DNA of 64,000 bases from Mucidula mucida (taxonomy: Eukaryota; Basidiomycota; Agaricomycetes; Agaricales; Physalacriaceae), in the NCBI GenBank assembly GCA_015501055.1, contig JADNYV010000079.1:62001-126000 (forward strand), read 5' to 3'. The translations under genes were made by a program, and so were the position numbers. The notes beneath the pieces were generated by a model. The model was not told the DNA's origin and searched no databases. It was given only the letters and a program-made list of their open reading frames with translations. Positions 11,651 to 22,143 of the stretch are shown here, in pieces. Position 1 is the stretch's first letter. Each line of letters begins with the position of its first letter.

Positions 11651-12832
11651 ATGCCGCAGCGCGACGTCCTACTCTACATTATCATCCTAGTATGGCTCCT
11701 CGCGGCCTACATGCTCTGCGCACAGGCGGCGCCCACTCCCTACAAAGCCTCGCGTTCTTCATCCCCTTTGACGCTCACGGCCCAACAGGACTCCTTCAAC
11801 TTTACTTTGCTGCCCAACTACCTCCCACGCGCCACGTCCTCTGTCACTCCGCTCCAAACTCTCCCCGCCACTTGCCTTGCCAACACCGAATGTACGGCCA
11901 CCATCACCGCCACGAATGTCACATTCTCCGACTGTGGGTCGCCGTGGACGATTTGCCGTTGTGAGGGCGGCAAGTACGATCCCGTCTCCCTCGACACCGC
12001 CGTTGACCGTCTAGCGCGCATCCCGGTCGGGCTCCGCAGGTACATCGCAACGATCATTCTGCTGGGCGACGATAGTCCGCACGCGTACACGCTCACTACC
12101 GGGGAGATACACTTCTTTGGCGACATTGGCATGGATGGGTGGTTACATGAAGTGAGTTTGCAGCTCGGTGATGAGGATGAGGGTGGGACTGATTTCAACA
12201 CTTGAAGGCGACACATACGTTCGACTTTTATTATCAGCATACGCTTTCTAGTTCACAAGACTGGCTGGACGCGATAGGTAACGACACGTGTGCGCCCGAT
12301 TCATATTCTCTCACCAATGCGATAGAGGTCCTTTCTATCTTCGTTATTTAGAGCCACAATGCTGACTTTTTTCATCTTCCTACATAGGACTTTGCGCAAG
12401 TCGGCGTCATGAAGTTTTATGCTCTGGCGCACTATGGTGCGCTTCCATTCGGCTGGAGTACGGAATGCATGCAAAATCAGCTTTCGTACATGGACAATCT
12501 CCCTCTATTCAACAAGACGACGCTCTTTGGGACGTGTGATATGATTACCGATGGCGCACCGTAAGTCCTGACTGCACGTCGCCAAGTATCGGGCTAAGCC
12601 CTACTCTAGTCATCAAGCAGCGCCGCCCCCATTTGACCAGGCGAACTTGGAGGCTATCCCTTTGTCAGAGGATAGTAATCGCAATGCCGCAACGGCGACT
12701 TCTACGAGCGTGACAACGGCATTCGCGAGTTCAACACTCTCACCAACAGAGACATCAGACGCATGTAGGCGCAGTTTGCAGTGGTACATCTTGCTGATAC
12801 CTTTGCTTTTTGTACTCCTGGCACCGTTGTAA
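11651..12832 (+). CDS. Secreted, probably GPI-anchored protein with HExxH zinc-protease motif
   Basis: The protein starts at ATG 11651 with a signal peptide or anchor (VLLYIIILVWLLAAYMLCAQA), followed by a Ser/Thr-rich stretch and several cysteines (TCLANTECTATI, DCGSPWTICRCEGGKYD). Exon 1 ends GWLHE and exon 2 starts ATHTFDFYYQH, so splicing of the 56 bp intron at 12152-12207 creates HEATH, matching the HExxH zinc motif. Two more introns follow, near 12327-12388 and after 12559. The C-terminus is Ser/Thr-rich and ends in a hydrophobic tail (LQWYILLIPLLFVLLAPL) with no basic residues after it, as in GPI-anchor signals. The layout recalls fungal secreted proteins of the conidiation-specific con-13 kind, but that is from memory and unproven. 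Catalysis is inferred only from the motif; the third zinc ligand is not identified. Confidence 0.68.
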
Positions 12833-13014
12833 GATACATAGACCACACGAGCATTCACTGTTCGTCACACATCGGGAGAGGCGTCTTCTGCTTGGAGTGT
12901 TGTTAGATAGATGTAGATTTACCTTTTCAACTTGGGCAGTACATCATACAATTGACAGCTTTGACTCAAAACAACATCCCATTGAAATCCGCAAGTGTTC
13001 CTGACTACAAAGCG

Positions 13015-14258
13015 CTACACACGAACAAGCATTCCCATATACAAGATCTGGCACACGGCCTCCAGGAACAAGAACGATATTCGACGACGCCGCGACGCCG
13101 GGCTCAGAGTTGTAGTTCCAGCATTGGGACTGATTGATGGGTCAGGCAGGACCACAGAGCGAAGAGATCGTAACTGAGTATGACAATAAGTGTGCGTGCA
13201 TGTTAGAGACAAGACAAGACATCACTTACCAGGAAGAAGGCATTGGCCAAGAAGAAATACAAAAATGTTATGGTCCACAATGTACGCCCAAGCACGAACC
13301 CTGCTAGTAAAGTACATATTACACTAAAAAGAGAATCAATATCTGAACAAGGACGAGGTTGTGGTGAAAGTACTTACCCAACAAATTTATAACCCGAATA
13401 CGCGATGATGTCGAGGGCTTGTGATGTGCTTTGTACATTTAGAAAGTAACACCCAAGGTAGACGAAGCCGAAGTCGAGAAGCACAACCAAGAAAGCGCCC
13501 GAGGCAGATTCACCGAGCACCTTGGCTTCAAAACGGTCGTGAAGACCGGAATGGAAGGCGGAGACGAGGATATAAGTGACGATGGCCATGACTACAAGAT
13601 CAAGTCCCATTAATACGCGCTAATAGAAATGCTTATTGACCTACGGGGAATGTAGAGGTCTGGACTATTCACATCATCTCGCGGAGGATGCCATTCAGCC
13701 TGACCCTGCTCTGAGCGCCGGACTCTGCGTGACCAAGGCCTATGTGTCCATGGAAACACGACAAGCTTGAGTTTTCGCATCACATATAGATTCGATACAT
13801 TGAAGCGGTGTTTTAGTCCCGCACCATGGAGGAAGCCGCCAAACTGAATCCCGTCAAGTTTCATATCAGTCAAGGGAGAGTAGTACGCACATTCTTTTGT
13901 ACATAGTCCTGCCCCGCCGCAACGGCGCTGTTCCCAATTTGCATGCCAAGCTGGGCCGTAGCATCGTTCACCCCCCACGCTGCAAAGTTCACGCCTGGAT
14001 GGTGAGGCTGTGGTTGTGGGAATGCGCCATGAGTCATGGGTGGCATTTGAGGTTGAAATTGAGAGTATGCGGGGACATGCTGGGGCTCAGGAAAAGCCGG
14101 GCTGCCTGTGGCTGGGGTGAGGAGGCACGAGAGGAGAAGCGCTGGTATCCCGGCGTCGGTGAGTCAGGCGTCAGTGGAGGCTCTGGAATGTAAGCAGGAT
14201 GTGTCGGGACGGGATGCCTGAGTAGAGGGGGGGAGTGCGAGCCCGAGCCAAAGTTCAT
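13015..14258 (-). CDS. YIF1: YIF1-family ER-Golgi membrane protein
   Basis: YIF1 is a multi-span membrane protein that works with YIP1 and Rab GTPases in ER-to-Golgi transport. The N-terminus (from ATG 14258, MNFGSGSHSPP) is proline-rich and cytosolic. It is followed by a segment before the first membrane span containing MRKLKLVVFPWTHRPWSRR and DLYIPR. The exon at 13610-13374 has hydrophobic spans with DLVVMAIVTYILVSAF and LDFGFVYLGCYFL, and ends DIIAYSGYKFVG, the conserved family signature. The last exons end RRRRISFLFLEAVCQ and MGMLVRV at stop 13015-13017. Several short introns interrupt it. The ATG is 122 bp from that of SPC1 on the other strand. Family assignment is good; exon borders in the middle are approximate. 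Confidence 0.85.
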
Positions 14259-14380
14259 AGTGGTAGTATGGAAGGAAGGAAATGCCAAACAACGCGTCCA
14301 CGTAGCAGTCCGGAAACGGCAATTTTCCTTTCCTAATTCGGCCTTGCTTTCGACCTCCACGTCGACGACGTTGAAGCACC
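14259..14380. promoter_or_regulatory. Bidirectional promoter region YIF1/SPC1
   Basis: The two ATGs face away from each other across only 122 bp, so both promoters must fit here or overlap the N-terminal coding sequences. Both products act in the early secretory pathway, which makes co-expression plausible but not shown. Confidence 0.5.
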
Positions 14381-14801
14381 ATGAGCGTACTATCTGAGAT
14401 GTTTGAAGGGAAAATAGTATGCATCATGTATCTATGCTGACTCTGCAGGAAACTGACACGTTTTACCAGGATTTCCACGGCCAGCGCCTTGTAGACCAGA
14501 TCTCCAAAGTGGTGCTCGTTGCTGCTGCGGTAAGTGATCTTGTCGGACGTGTTTCTGTGTCTTATTCGTCCCTCGTACAGATTATATCCTTCATTGTTGG
14601 GTTTGCGATGCAGTCCCTCCAAATTACCTTCTTCCTGTACGGGGCATGTATCGTTGTTCTGGCCTTGGTATGCACCATTTCTTCTTCGTTTCACTGTTCT
14701 CAACTATTTGACGCCAGGTCGTGATACCGCCATGGCCCATGTTCAACAGCCATCCAGTAAAATGGTTATCTGTGTCGGAGGAAGAAAAGAAGACGAAATG
14801 A
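14381..14801 (+). CDS. SPC1: Signal peptidase complex subunit 1 (SPC1/SPCS1)
   Basis: SPC1 is a small non-catalytic subunit of the ER signal peptidase complex with two membrane spans. It has four exons. Exon 1 is MSVLSEMFEGKI. Exon 2 begins DFHGQRLVDQISK after an acceptor ending at ttttaccag; the nearer upstream AG would add seven residues that family members lack. Exon 3 holds the spans (ISFIVGFAMQSLQITFF, YGACIVVLAL). Exon 4 gives VVIPPWPMFNSHPVKWL, the family signature, and a lysine-rich end (EEEKKTK). The total is about 87 residues, normal for the family. Introns are about 50-65 bp with GT-AG ends. Short size and splitting make this gene easy to miss. Confidence 0.88.
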
Positions 14802-14968
14802 TCCCATAGCATGCTTGTCGTATTCTCGTGTAACTTACTGTATATAATCTGTCTATCTGGATATCATTGGGGCCTTCAGTTCATCGACGTTGAGCATTGA
14901 GCAGTGTGAATCCCAATTTGGTAGTCAGCTCACCCTGCCTCCTTGCACCCATACAGTCGCATGGACCG

Positions 14969-17900
14969 ATGAACACTGACGCTCTCGCCGACGAAGAGCT
15001 CGAGCAAATTAGGTTGGCCCGTTGTACGACGCTCTCGACAGAATATTGACAACTCATTAGACGGTACCAGGACTTCACGACTATAGGTTGGGATAGCGAT
15101 CATGCGCGATAAAAGCTGGCTGAATGGCTCGTTGTAGACTGGATTCAAGACACAATACTAGAGCGCGACAGGCGGATACGCAAGGCGCGTCATGACTACA
15201 TAAATGGGCGACGACCGCACGATGCTTCATGGTTCTGGGCCCAATTCAAACGAGCGCTCAGCTCGGCGCAGAGTTGGATCGTTGTCAGTCTCGTCGGTGC
15301 GTCGTCGGACGATTTCATCCACTCCATAATCTCATAATCTCTTCCGAAAAGGTGTATGCATTGGCCTGAATGCTGCAATAATATCTATTGTGACCGAATG
15401 GCTCTCAGACATCAAAATGGGATACTGCTCCGACGGCTGGTGGCTGAACCAACAGTTCTGTTGTTGGGAGATTGAAGAGGAGGAGACGGACGCATGCGAG
15501 TCGTGGCATCCATGGAGCACAGTCACGCCAGCCAGGTGGCTGATATATGTCATTTTCGCAGTACGCCACGTCCCAGTCATCAATAATTCGACGTTCCGCT
15601 CATTGATGTACAGGCAATGTTTTCCTTCACGGCAGCGCACCTTGTTCGCTCGTTGGCAAAGTACGCGGCAGGTTCCGGCATATCTGAAATCAAGTGTATT
15701 CTGGCGGGATTCATCATGCAAGGCTTTCTGGGGTTCGCGACCCTTTTCATAAAGAGCATAACACTAGTGAGCATCTATGCTTCAAAAATCGCTATCTGAA
15801 CCGTTAACAGCCCTTGGTGATCGCGTCCGGTCTGTCAGTAGGCAAAGAAGGACCTTCGGTCCACGTCGCGTGTTGTATAGGTTATACGGTTGCCGGTTTG
15901 TTCAAGACATTTTCGAGAAGTGAAGGTATGCCCCTTCTCTTTATCTCTCCACTTGACAGATCATACCTCCTCACAGGAAAAATGCGCGAAATCACAACAG
16001 CAGCCAGTGCTGCCGGGGTAGCGGTGGCTTTCGGTTCCCCATTGGTGGCGTTCTTTTCTCTATAGAGGTAGACTCCAACGATATTGTAACACGTTGTACT
16101 GATATTCTCTCCAGGAAATGAGTCATACATTCAGTATCAGAACAATGTGGCGCAGTTTCTTCTGTGCACTTATGGCTACAGTCACTTTGTCGGTATGTCG
16201 CTATACTGAATTGAAATCTAGAACGAATTTGATAGTGACCTAGGCCATGAATCCCTTCCGGACAGGCAAACTTGTATTGTTCCAAGTCACTTACGACCGA
16301 GATTGGCACTTCTTCGAAATAATATTTTTCGTTATTCTTGGTATATTTGGGGTGAGAATGACGTGAGAAGCTCCACTTGAAAGAAAAGCCTGCTGACCGG
16401 GTCTACAAGGGCTTATATGGCGCATTCGTTGTCAAATTTAATTTACAGGTCGCTGCTTTTCGGCGCAAGCATCTTGCTAACTATGGTGTGGCTGAGGCCG
16501 TCACACTCGCAGTTATTACAGCTATTATCGGATACCCCAATCGCTTCCTTCGGATAGATATGACAGAGAGCATGGCTGTTCTGTTTAGAGAATGCGAAGG
16601 AGACGTGGATAACATCTGCAAGTGAGTTATTAACAGATACACGATTATCGACCTGAGGGAAATCCACAGGACGGCGACTCAGTGGCGCATAGCCAACTCG
16701 TTGATACTGGCGACACTGATACGCACAGGTCTAGTCATCATCTCATATGGCTGTAAAGTCCCGGCTGGAATTTTTGTGCCGTCTATGGCTATCGGAGCGA
16801 CGTTTGGTCGGACAGTGGGCATCATGGTCCGGGCCATGTATCGGTTAGGCTCATCTCATACTGCGCTCATAATGTTGTACTCATTTCCTACAGAGCTTAT
16901 CCTAAATCCGGAATCTTTGCGTTCTGCGACCCGAACGTACCGTGTATAACACCAGGGACATACGCCTTCTTAGGTGCAGCTGCTGCTTTAAGGTGTGTTT
17001 CCTTTTTGGCCTAAGTAGTCCTACTTAAGATTTGAACAAGTGGCGTCATGCGCATAACTGTTACAGTTGTAGTCATCATGTTTGAGCTCACTGGCGCCTT
17101 GACGTATATTCTCCCAACGATGGTACGTTAAGGGCTTCCGTCTTCGTCATTGCCCTTAGTGGTCTGTATAGATCGTTTTGCTAGTCACGAAGGCCGTTGG
17201 GGATTTACTGGGAACAAATGGCATCGCTGATGAGATGATACGGTTCAATGGGTTCCCCTTCCTGGAAAAGGAGGATCATGCCTATAATGTGTCTGGTGAG
17301 TTGCTCCTCTCTTTGCTTGGCAGCATGTTAAGCCATAGTGCCCCAGTATCCGCGGTCATGCGTAATGAGCTGCACGTCTTGACTGAATCGGGAATGCGCG
17401 TCAAGGACATTGGTAAGATTGGAGCTACCCAACTTTAATTGCAACAATAAGCGATTACTACAGATGTCGTCCTCGCGGCCAGTGACGTGAAAGGTTTCCC
17501 CATTGTCTCCGCAGACGGCTTCCGGACTCTCATAGGGTATATTGGCCGCACTGAGCTGCTCTTCGTTCTGGGTACAGTGAATGACGCGTTCTTGACTCCA
17601 AATTACTGACGATGTAAAGAGCGTTTCCGGAAAGTCCGGGACGTCGACAGTGAAACGCCGTGCCACTTCACATCGGGCGAAGGTGACCGCGAACATCTGA
17701 ACATGCCCACTGGAGCTGTGGGCATAGAGGAAGAATTTAACGAGACAATATTCGAGTCTGCGTCTACTGACGGAGGGCTCAAGTTCTGGCCGTGGGTGAA
17801 TCAAGTACGTTCGTGTTTTCTTGCGCGGCGGAGTTCTCAATACGTTACTCCACAACAGACGCCTATGACGGTGTCGCCCCAGCTCCCATTGGAGATTGTG

Positions 17901-18190
17901 ATGCAACTCTTCAAACGCATGGGGTGGGTGTTCGAGCCGTTCCGAAGAATTGATGCGCTCACACACTCAAACACTCTAGGCCTCGGGTCATTCTCGTAGA
18001 AGATCACGGCATGTTGACCGGTTTAGTCACCGTGAAGGATGTCCTGCGATTCATAGCTACGGAGAAACCTGATCATGGACCGTCATTCGACGAGCGTGGA
18101 GGACTTGATGGCATCTTGGAAGAAGTATGGACTTGGACTATGGGCGTTGTGCACCGGGTGGTCGCCTGGAGTCAAAGGTTTGGACGCTGA
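14969..18190 (+). CDS. CLC-family chloride channel/transporter with CBS domains; apparent frameshift
   Basis: The product is a CLC chloride channel or Cl-/H+ exchanger, probably intracellular (Gef1-like). The N-terminus [15 protein letters not shown] joins RYQDFTTI and [13 protein letters not shown] through clean introns. Selectivity-filter motifs are [16 protein letters not shown] (with the gating glutamate) and GIFVPS. Membrane exons continue to about 17180, and the C-terminal cytosolic part holds CBS repeats ([10 protein letters not shown] to [13 protein letters not shown], and [21 protein letters not shown]). It ends at TGA 18188-18190. About a dozen introns are present. At 16036-16042 the frame breaks: the expected [13 protein letters not shown] needs one more base in the CCCC run of ttccccattgg. 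As read, translation stops at 16063-16065. This is a one-base deletion or a homopolymer sequencing error. The downstream coding sequence is otherwise well preserved. Confidence 0.9.
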
Positions 18191-18392
18191 GCACGACATG
18201 TACATACTCTATTTTATTTTTTGACTACCTTACTTGCTCTTACTTGGCGCTTCTCTCTCCGTCTCTTAGGCCTAAAGCCGCCGCCTAATTGCCGTGTGAA
18301 ATCCTGTATCACTCCGGAGAGATAGGGGCTCGATCACAGTGACGTACGTTGGAGGTGGCGCTGTAAACAGCCACACCAAACAACTCGCGACA

Positions 18393-18400
18393 TATATAAA
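18393..18400 (+). promoter_or_regulatory. TATA box of the small gene at 18478
   Basis: TATATAAA lies 78 bp upstream of the ATG at 18478, suiting a short 5' UTR of about 50 bases. It is one of the few clear TATA boxes in the gene block, which suggests regulated or strong expression. Confidence 0.55.
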
Positions 18401-18477
18401 GCCCGGTGCATTTCCCCAGAACTCCAATCATACGTTTTCCGCCCAAGTTTCAAAGCCTGTCCATTTGCCCCCTCACA

Positions 18478-18745
18478 ATGACTTACACATCCACTTCCAC
18501 ATCCTCTGAGGCGGAGAGGCTTCAATACTCGCAGGACCTGGCGGAGTACACCATGCGCCAATTCACGAAAGCGCGTTTGTCGTTGGACAAGCAGCAATTC
18601 GCGGCGGCCAAAGTCCCCGCTAGCATTTCGGACAGAATAAAAAACCTTCGTCAGTCCGCTGTCACGATCACTTTGTCTGCGGTGCTCATACGTGTTTCTA
18701 GTGCAACCCAAATCTCCTCAGCCTGAGAAGTCCATCGCCGCATAA
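18478..18745 (+). CDS. Small uncharacterised protein
   Basis: The ATG at 18478 opens a frame rich in Ser, Thr and Gln (SSEAERLQYSQDLAEY). Read straight it gives 82 residues to 18726. A GT-AG intron at 18650-18701 (52 bp) is equally possible and gives a proline- and lysine-containing end (VQPKSPQPEKSIAA) with a stop at 18743-18745; I prefer this because the end is hydrophilic like the rest. I recognise no domain, signal peptide or membrane span. The upstream TATA box and codon use support a real gene. It sits between the convergent CLC and TSR1 genes. Confidence 0.5.
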
Positions 18746-19250
18746 TAACATTTCGTGCGCTCATTGCATATCTATTTATGTGAGTCCACATTCATTTTGT
18801 GTTGTCGATGTCGCTCATAGGTCTCCGTAGTCTTCATAGTTGTATCGATAGAATTCTCGAGGTATCTCATCTTAGGATGACCCTCGTTGCCTATACATCC
18901 ATCATCCATGTCTATGTAGACTTTTCAAGCTTCACTATTGTATACTAGTTTTGGCATCTCTCGTCACTATAGTCATCAAATGAAACATCCTTTCCTCATT
19001 CTCGACGTCTGAATCTAACAATGACGCGTGTAAAGATGTAACCGCCTTGGTAAAAGCTTACAACCCGTTTTCTATGTAAAGTCGATCGTGGGGTAACTCA
19101 CACCCAAACCTATGAGGCGTGGAAACGAATTTGTACATAGCCTAATTGATTTACAGGGTGTGGCTAATGAAATGACCTCCGAGCAGCATCGATAACAGCC
19201 GGCAATACATGATTGGGTTAGACCGAACAACACGAGGCTTTACGGGACCT
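18746..19250. other. Intergenic, no supported gene
   Basis: The sequence is AT-rich and lies between the 3' ends of the small gene and TSR1. I see no coding signal; it should contain both polyadenylation regions. Confidence 0.45.
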
Positions 19251-22033
19251 CTACGCTTCAATGGCCATAGCGTCCGAAGTTTTTTCAACCCCAGATTTTG
19301 ACGCCTCTCTCCACAAGACAGCCCATTTTGGGTAAACGCGTTTGTAAAGGGACATGCATACCGTATCCATCTGACTGATAGGCCCGTCAAAGTGAGCTTT
19401 GAAATAGCCATGAGTGCCCAATGACTCGCGAATGTGCCCCGTACGGCCCAACTTGGTATGCAGCTGGATGGGCTTGAAGTAGTGGATATCATCTGCGCCG
19501 CAAGAATCCATCAGCTTCTTGTGGAGCATAGAATTTTTTTGTCTGGGACCCCTACCGTGGTTGAAGAACATGTATCGAACCGTGGCCGTCTTCTTGTGCA
19601 CCTTGAATGGATGCCCGGTCAGGATGACACGCTTCGCTGTGACGCGGGTCGTGTCTGGATTCAGGAAAGAACCCATCGCCACAAGATGTGGAGCTGCAAT
19701 CGTCAGTCAAATGACCGTTCAGGGTGGAAAGAGAGAGATTTTTTTTCTTTACCTTGAGCATCTTCTGATTCTCTGAGAAGAACACAAGGCTGTTTGCCAA
19801 ATACGACGGGGCCGTAGATGGTGGCGACGGCAGTGACACCGTGTCTGAGATAGCGCTCGAACTTGTGGACGTTGTTCGCGCCTTTGCCACCTCCCCTCGT
19901 ATGTTGACTGTATATGGGTTCACAGTAGCCGTCGAGGACCAACACATAAGATCAGAGGGTCCTGCGTTTTTGAGATGAGAACGGAGATCACAACCAGAAT
20001 TTGAATGACTACCTTGGATCGAACACTCCCATCATACTCGGTGTTTCTTTGGACAGTAAAGTTCAACACTGACACCTTGTGCTCATGCTGCAGCAGTGAG
20101 AAAATAGCAAGCGGACTCCCCGTTGACACTGCGTCCTGAGGTGCACCTTTGATAAACACCGTTACCCGTACACCAGGCTGTGAACGTGGTTATTCGAAGC
20201 CTAGCGCTAGGTAATTCGACTTACCTCTGCAACGGCGACCTCTTGCTCTGCCCGCCGTCGCACGTTACGCTCAGTTCGCTTGTAGTCCTCAAATTGGAAT
20301 ATCCGAGCATAGTCGCGCGGGAGATTTTCAAATGGATCCCACGGACTTGTTCTGAATGACCTCATCCCACGGAATCTCTGAAATCTGGTCCTGGCGGGTA
20401 TATCCTGTGGGGTATCCAGCTCGTCTGGGAACGTGAGATCATTCTCTTCTTCACGCTGCCTGCTGCGCCAAGACTCCAACCTAGCACATTGTTATGACGC
20501 CGTATCTGAGTTGGGGGAAAACATACTGTTTGATTCCTCTTCATTATCAAGATCCTGGAAGGCGACACTCCGCCGGCTCTCGATGTCCATCTCTGTATCT
20601 TCCTCCATGGGCATGTCGACCATCTCTTCTGGTTCCTCGTCGGCTTCCTCCATGTCACGGTCACTGCCATCTTCATTCTCGTCCCCATTCTCACCCTCAT
20701 CGTCGCTTTCGTCTACGATCCAGGCTGCTTGGTACTCGCTCATGCCTTTCGGAATACGCTTTACGACTTTGGGCGTTGTACCAGCGTTGGCGTCTGGTAG
20801 CATGGAGCCATGATTACCATCGCCAGTCTCGTTCATTTCCTCTTCTGTTGGCCATGTTTGTTCGTTGGCCATGTCGTCCGGCACGTTGGTAGATACTAAG
20901 GAATCAGCCGAAGATGTATCGGGTTCAGCGAGAAGTGTAGGTTCAACTTCCATAGACGCTCTATGATGCCGAGGCAAAGGCGCAGACATGATCTATATAA
21001 AACTTTGAGATGGATGGATGTACATCAAATATGTCCTTACCTTTGATACTTGGAAGTCTCCATAATTGGGTATGTGGATGAGACGATTCGCTGATAGTGA
21101 TGACCCACGAACGACGCCCGTAACTGCGAGCGTACCGTCACTCCATTCCAGGCTTTCTGCCAGAACCCATGAACGGCCGTCCCGCCACCGTACATCGGCA
21201 GGTTTACCCTCGGAGAGAGCGCGTAGAGCGTTGAGACGATCAGAACTCGAATGGAGATCGAAGACCCGGAGCTGAGTAGGGACAAAATATTGCATGAAGG
21301 ACACAAGGGATTTTAACACGCCTGGTCGCGTTTTCGCGTCAATGGATGCGTCTGGGGAGACAACAGTGACAACATCCGGTAAGCCCTGAGCTTGTAGAGT
21401 ACGCAGAAGGGTATCACCCCACGTGTCCACTTCAACTTTTGTCGATAAAGCAAAGACTACGTAGTCGGCGACTTTGCAGGCATCCAGAGCAGCGTATATG
21501 TGTCTGTATGGGACACTGATGAATTGGAGGGACGTCTTAAATCGATCGGCCTTCAATTTCCACAGTCCATTATCGCCACAAGTTTCCGTTGAGACATCTA
21601 CAGATTCTGCCAAGGAGGAGACTATTGCCTGTGGACTGATATCTTCAGAAAGAGGAATGACTGCGACGATGCGTGGTGCACCATCAACGCCGTTGAAGAT
21701 ACGCGTAGCAGAGACGAGGGCAGTCCGCTTCTTGAGCTGTTGCTGCTTGGCATTATTCTTGCGGTTCAGCCGAGCCTGTGCAGATGTATTAGATGTCGAT
21801 ACTGCTTTTGGTGATTGCCGCGCAACGCGACCTAGATCGTAGATGATAAATCGAGTCAAAACGGAGACTCGAGGAGCGCACCTTTTGCTGCGTCTCGCAG
21901 AGATGATTTAGTAGCATGTTTTGATTTAAATGCTTTATTTTGCTGGGTAAATGTCAGGATCGGTGTACAGTGGGCGGACGGGGCGGCGCACCTGCTTGAG
22001 CGTCGGTCGATGGTGATGCTCGCTTACTCCCAT
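19251..22033 (-). CDS. TSR1: Ribosome biogenesis protein TSR1
   Basis: TSR1 is a GTPase-like but inactive factor of cytoplasmic 40S maturation, related to BMS1. The first exon, from ATG 22033, is [14 protein letters not shown]. Exon 2 gives [20 protein letters not shown] and exon 3 opens [13 protein letters not shown], the usual TSR1 N-terminus. The next part holds the pseudo-GTPase region ([24 protein letters not shown]) and the AARP2CN-like middle ending [16 protein letters not shown]. An acidic segment follows (20500-20989), then [19 protein letters not shown]. The C-terminal RIBIOP_C region has [33 protein letters not shown] and [11 protein letters not shown], and ends at the stop 19251-19253. 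It carries at least seven short introns. Its ATG lies 110 bp from that of PIG-U. No lesion was seen. Confidence is high. Confidence 0.93.
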
Positions 22034-22143
22034 TGTACTCAATGTTCCCGATGGCGAGATAGGGAAACGAAGATGTATGCACGTCGAGTACACAAAAATT
22101 TAGGTTCCCGATCAGGCCTACCGGCAAACCCCATGCGAATTTC
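22034..22143. promoter_or_regulatory. Bidirectional promoter region TSR1/PIG-U
   Basis: Only 110 bp separate the divergent start codons, the shortest such gap in the block. No TATA box is evident. Confidence 0.45.

Noticed and set aside
20494..20892. Plus-strand open frame over TSR1
   Set aside because: It is the antisense shadow of the acidic TSR1 exon; composition reflects the GA-rich opposite strand.
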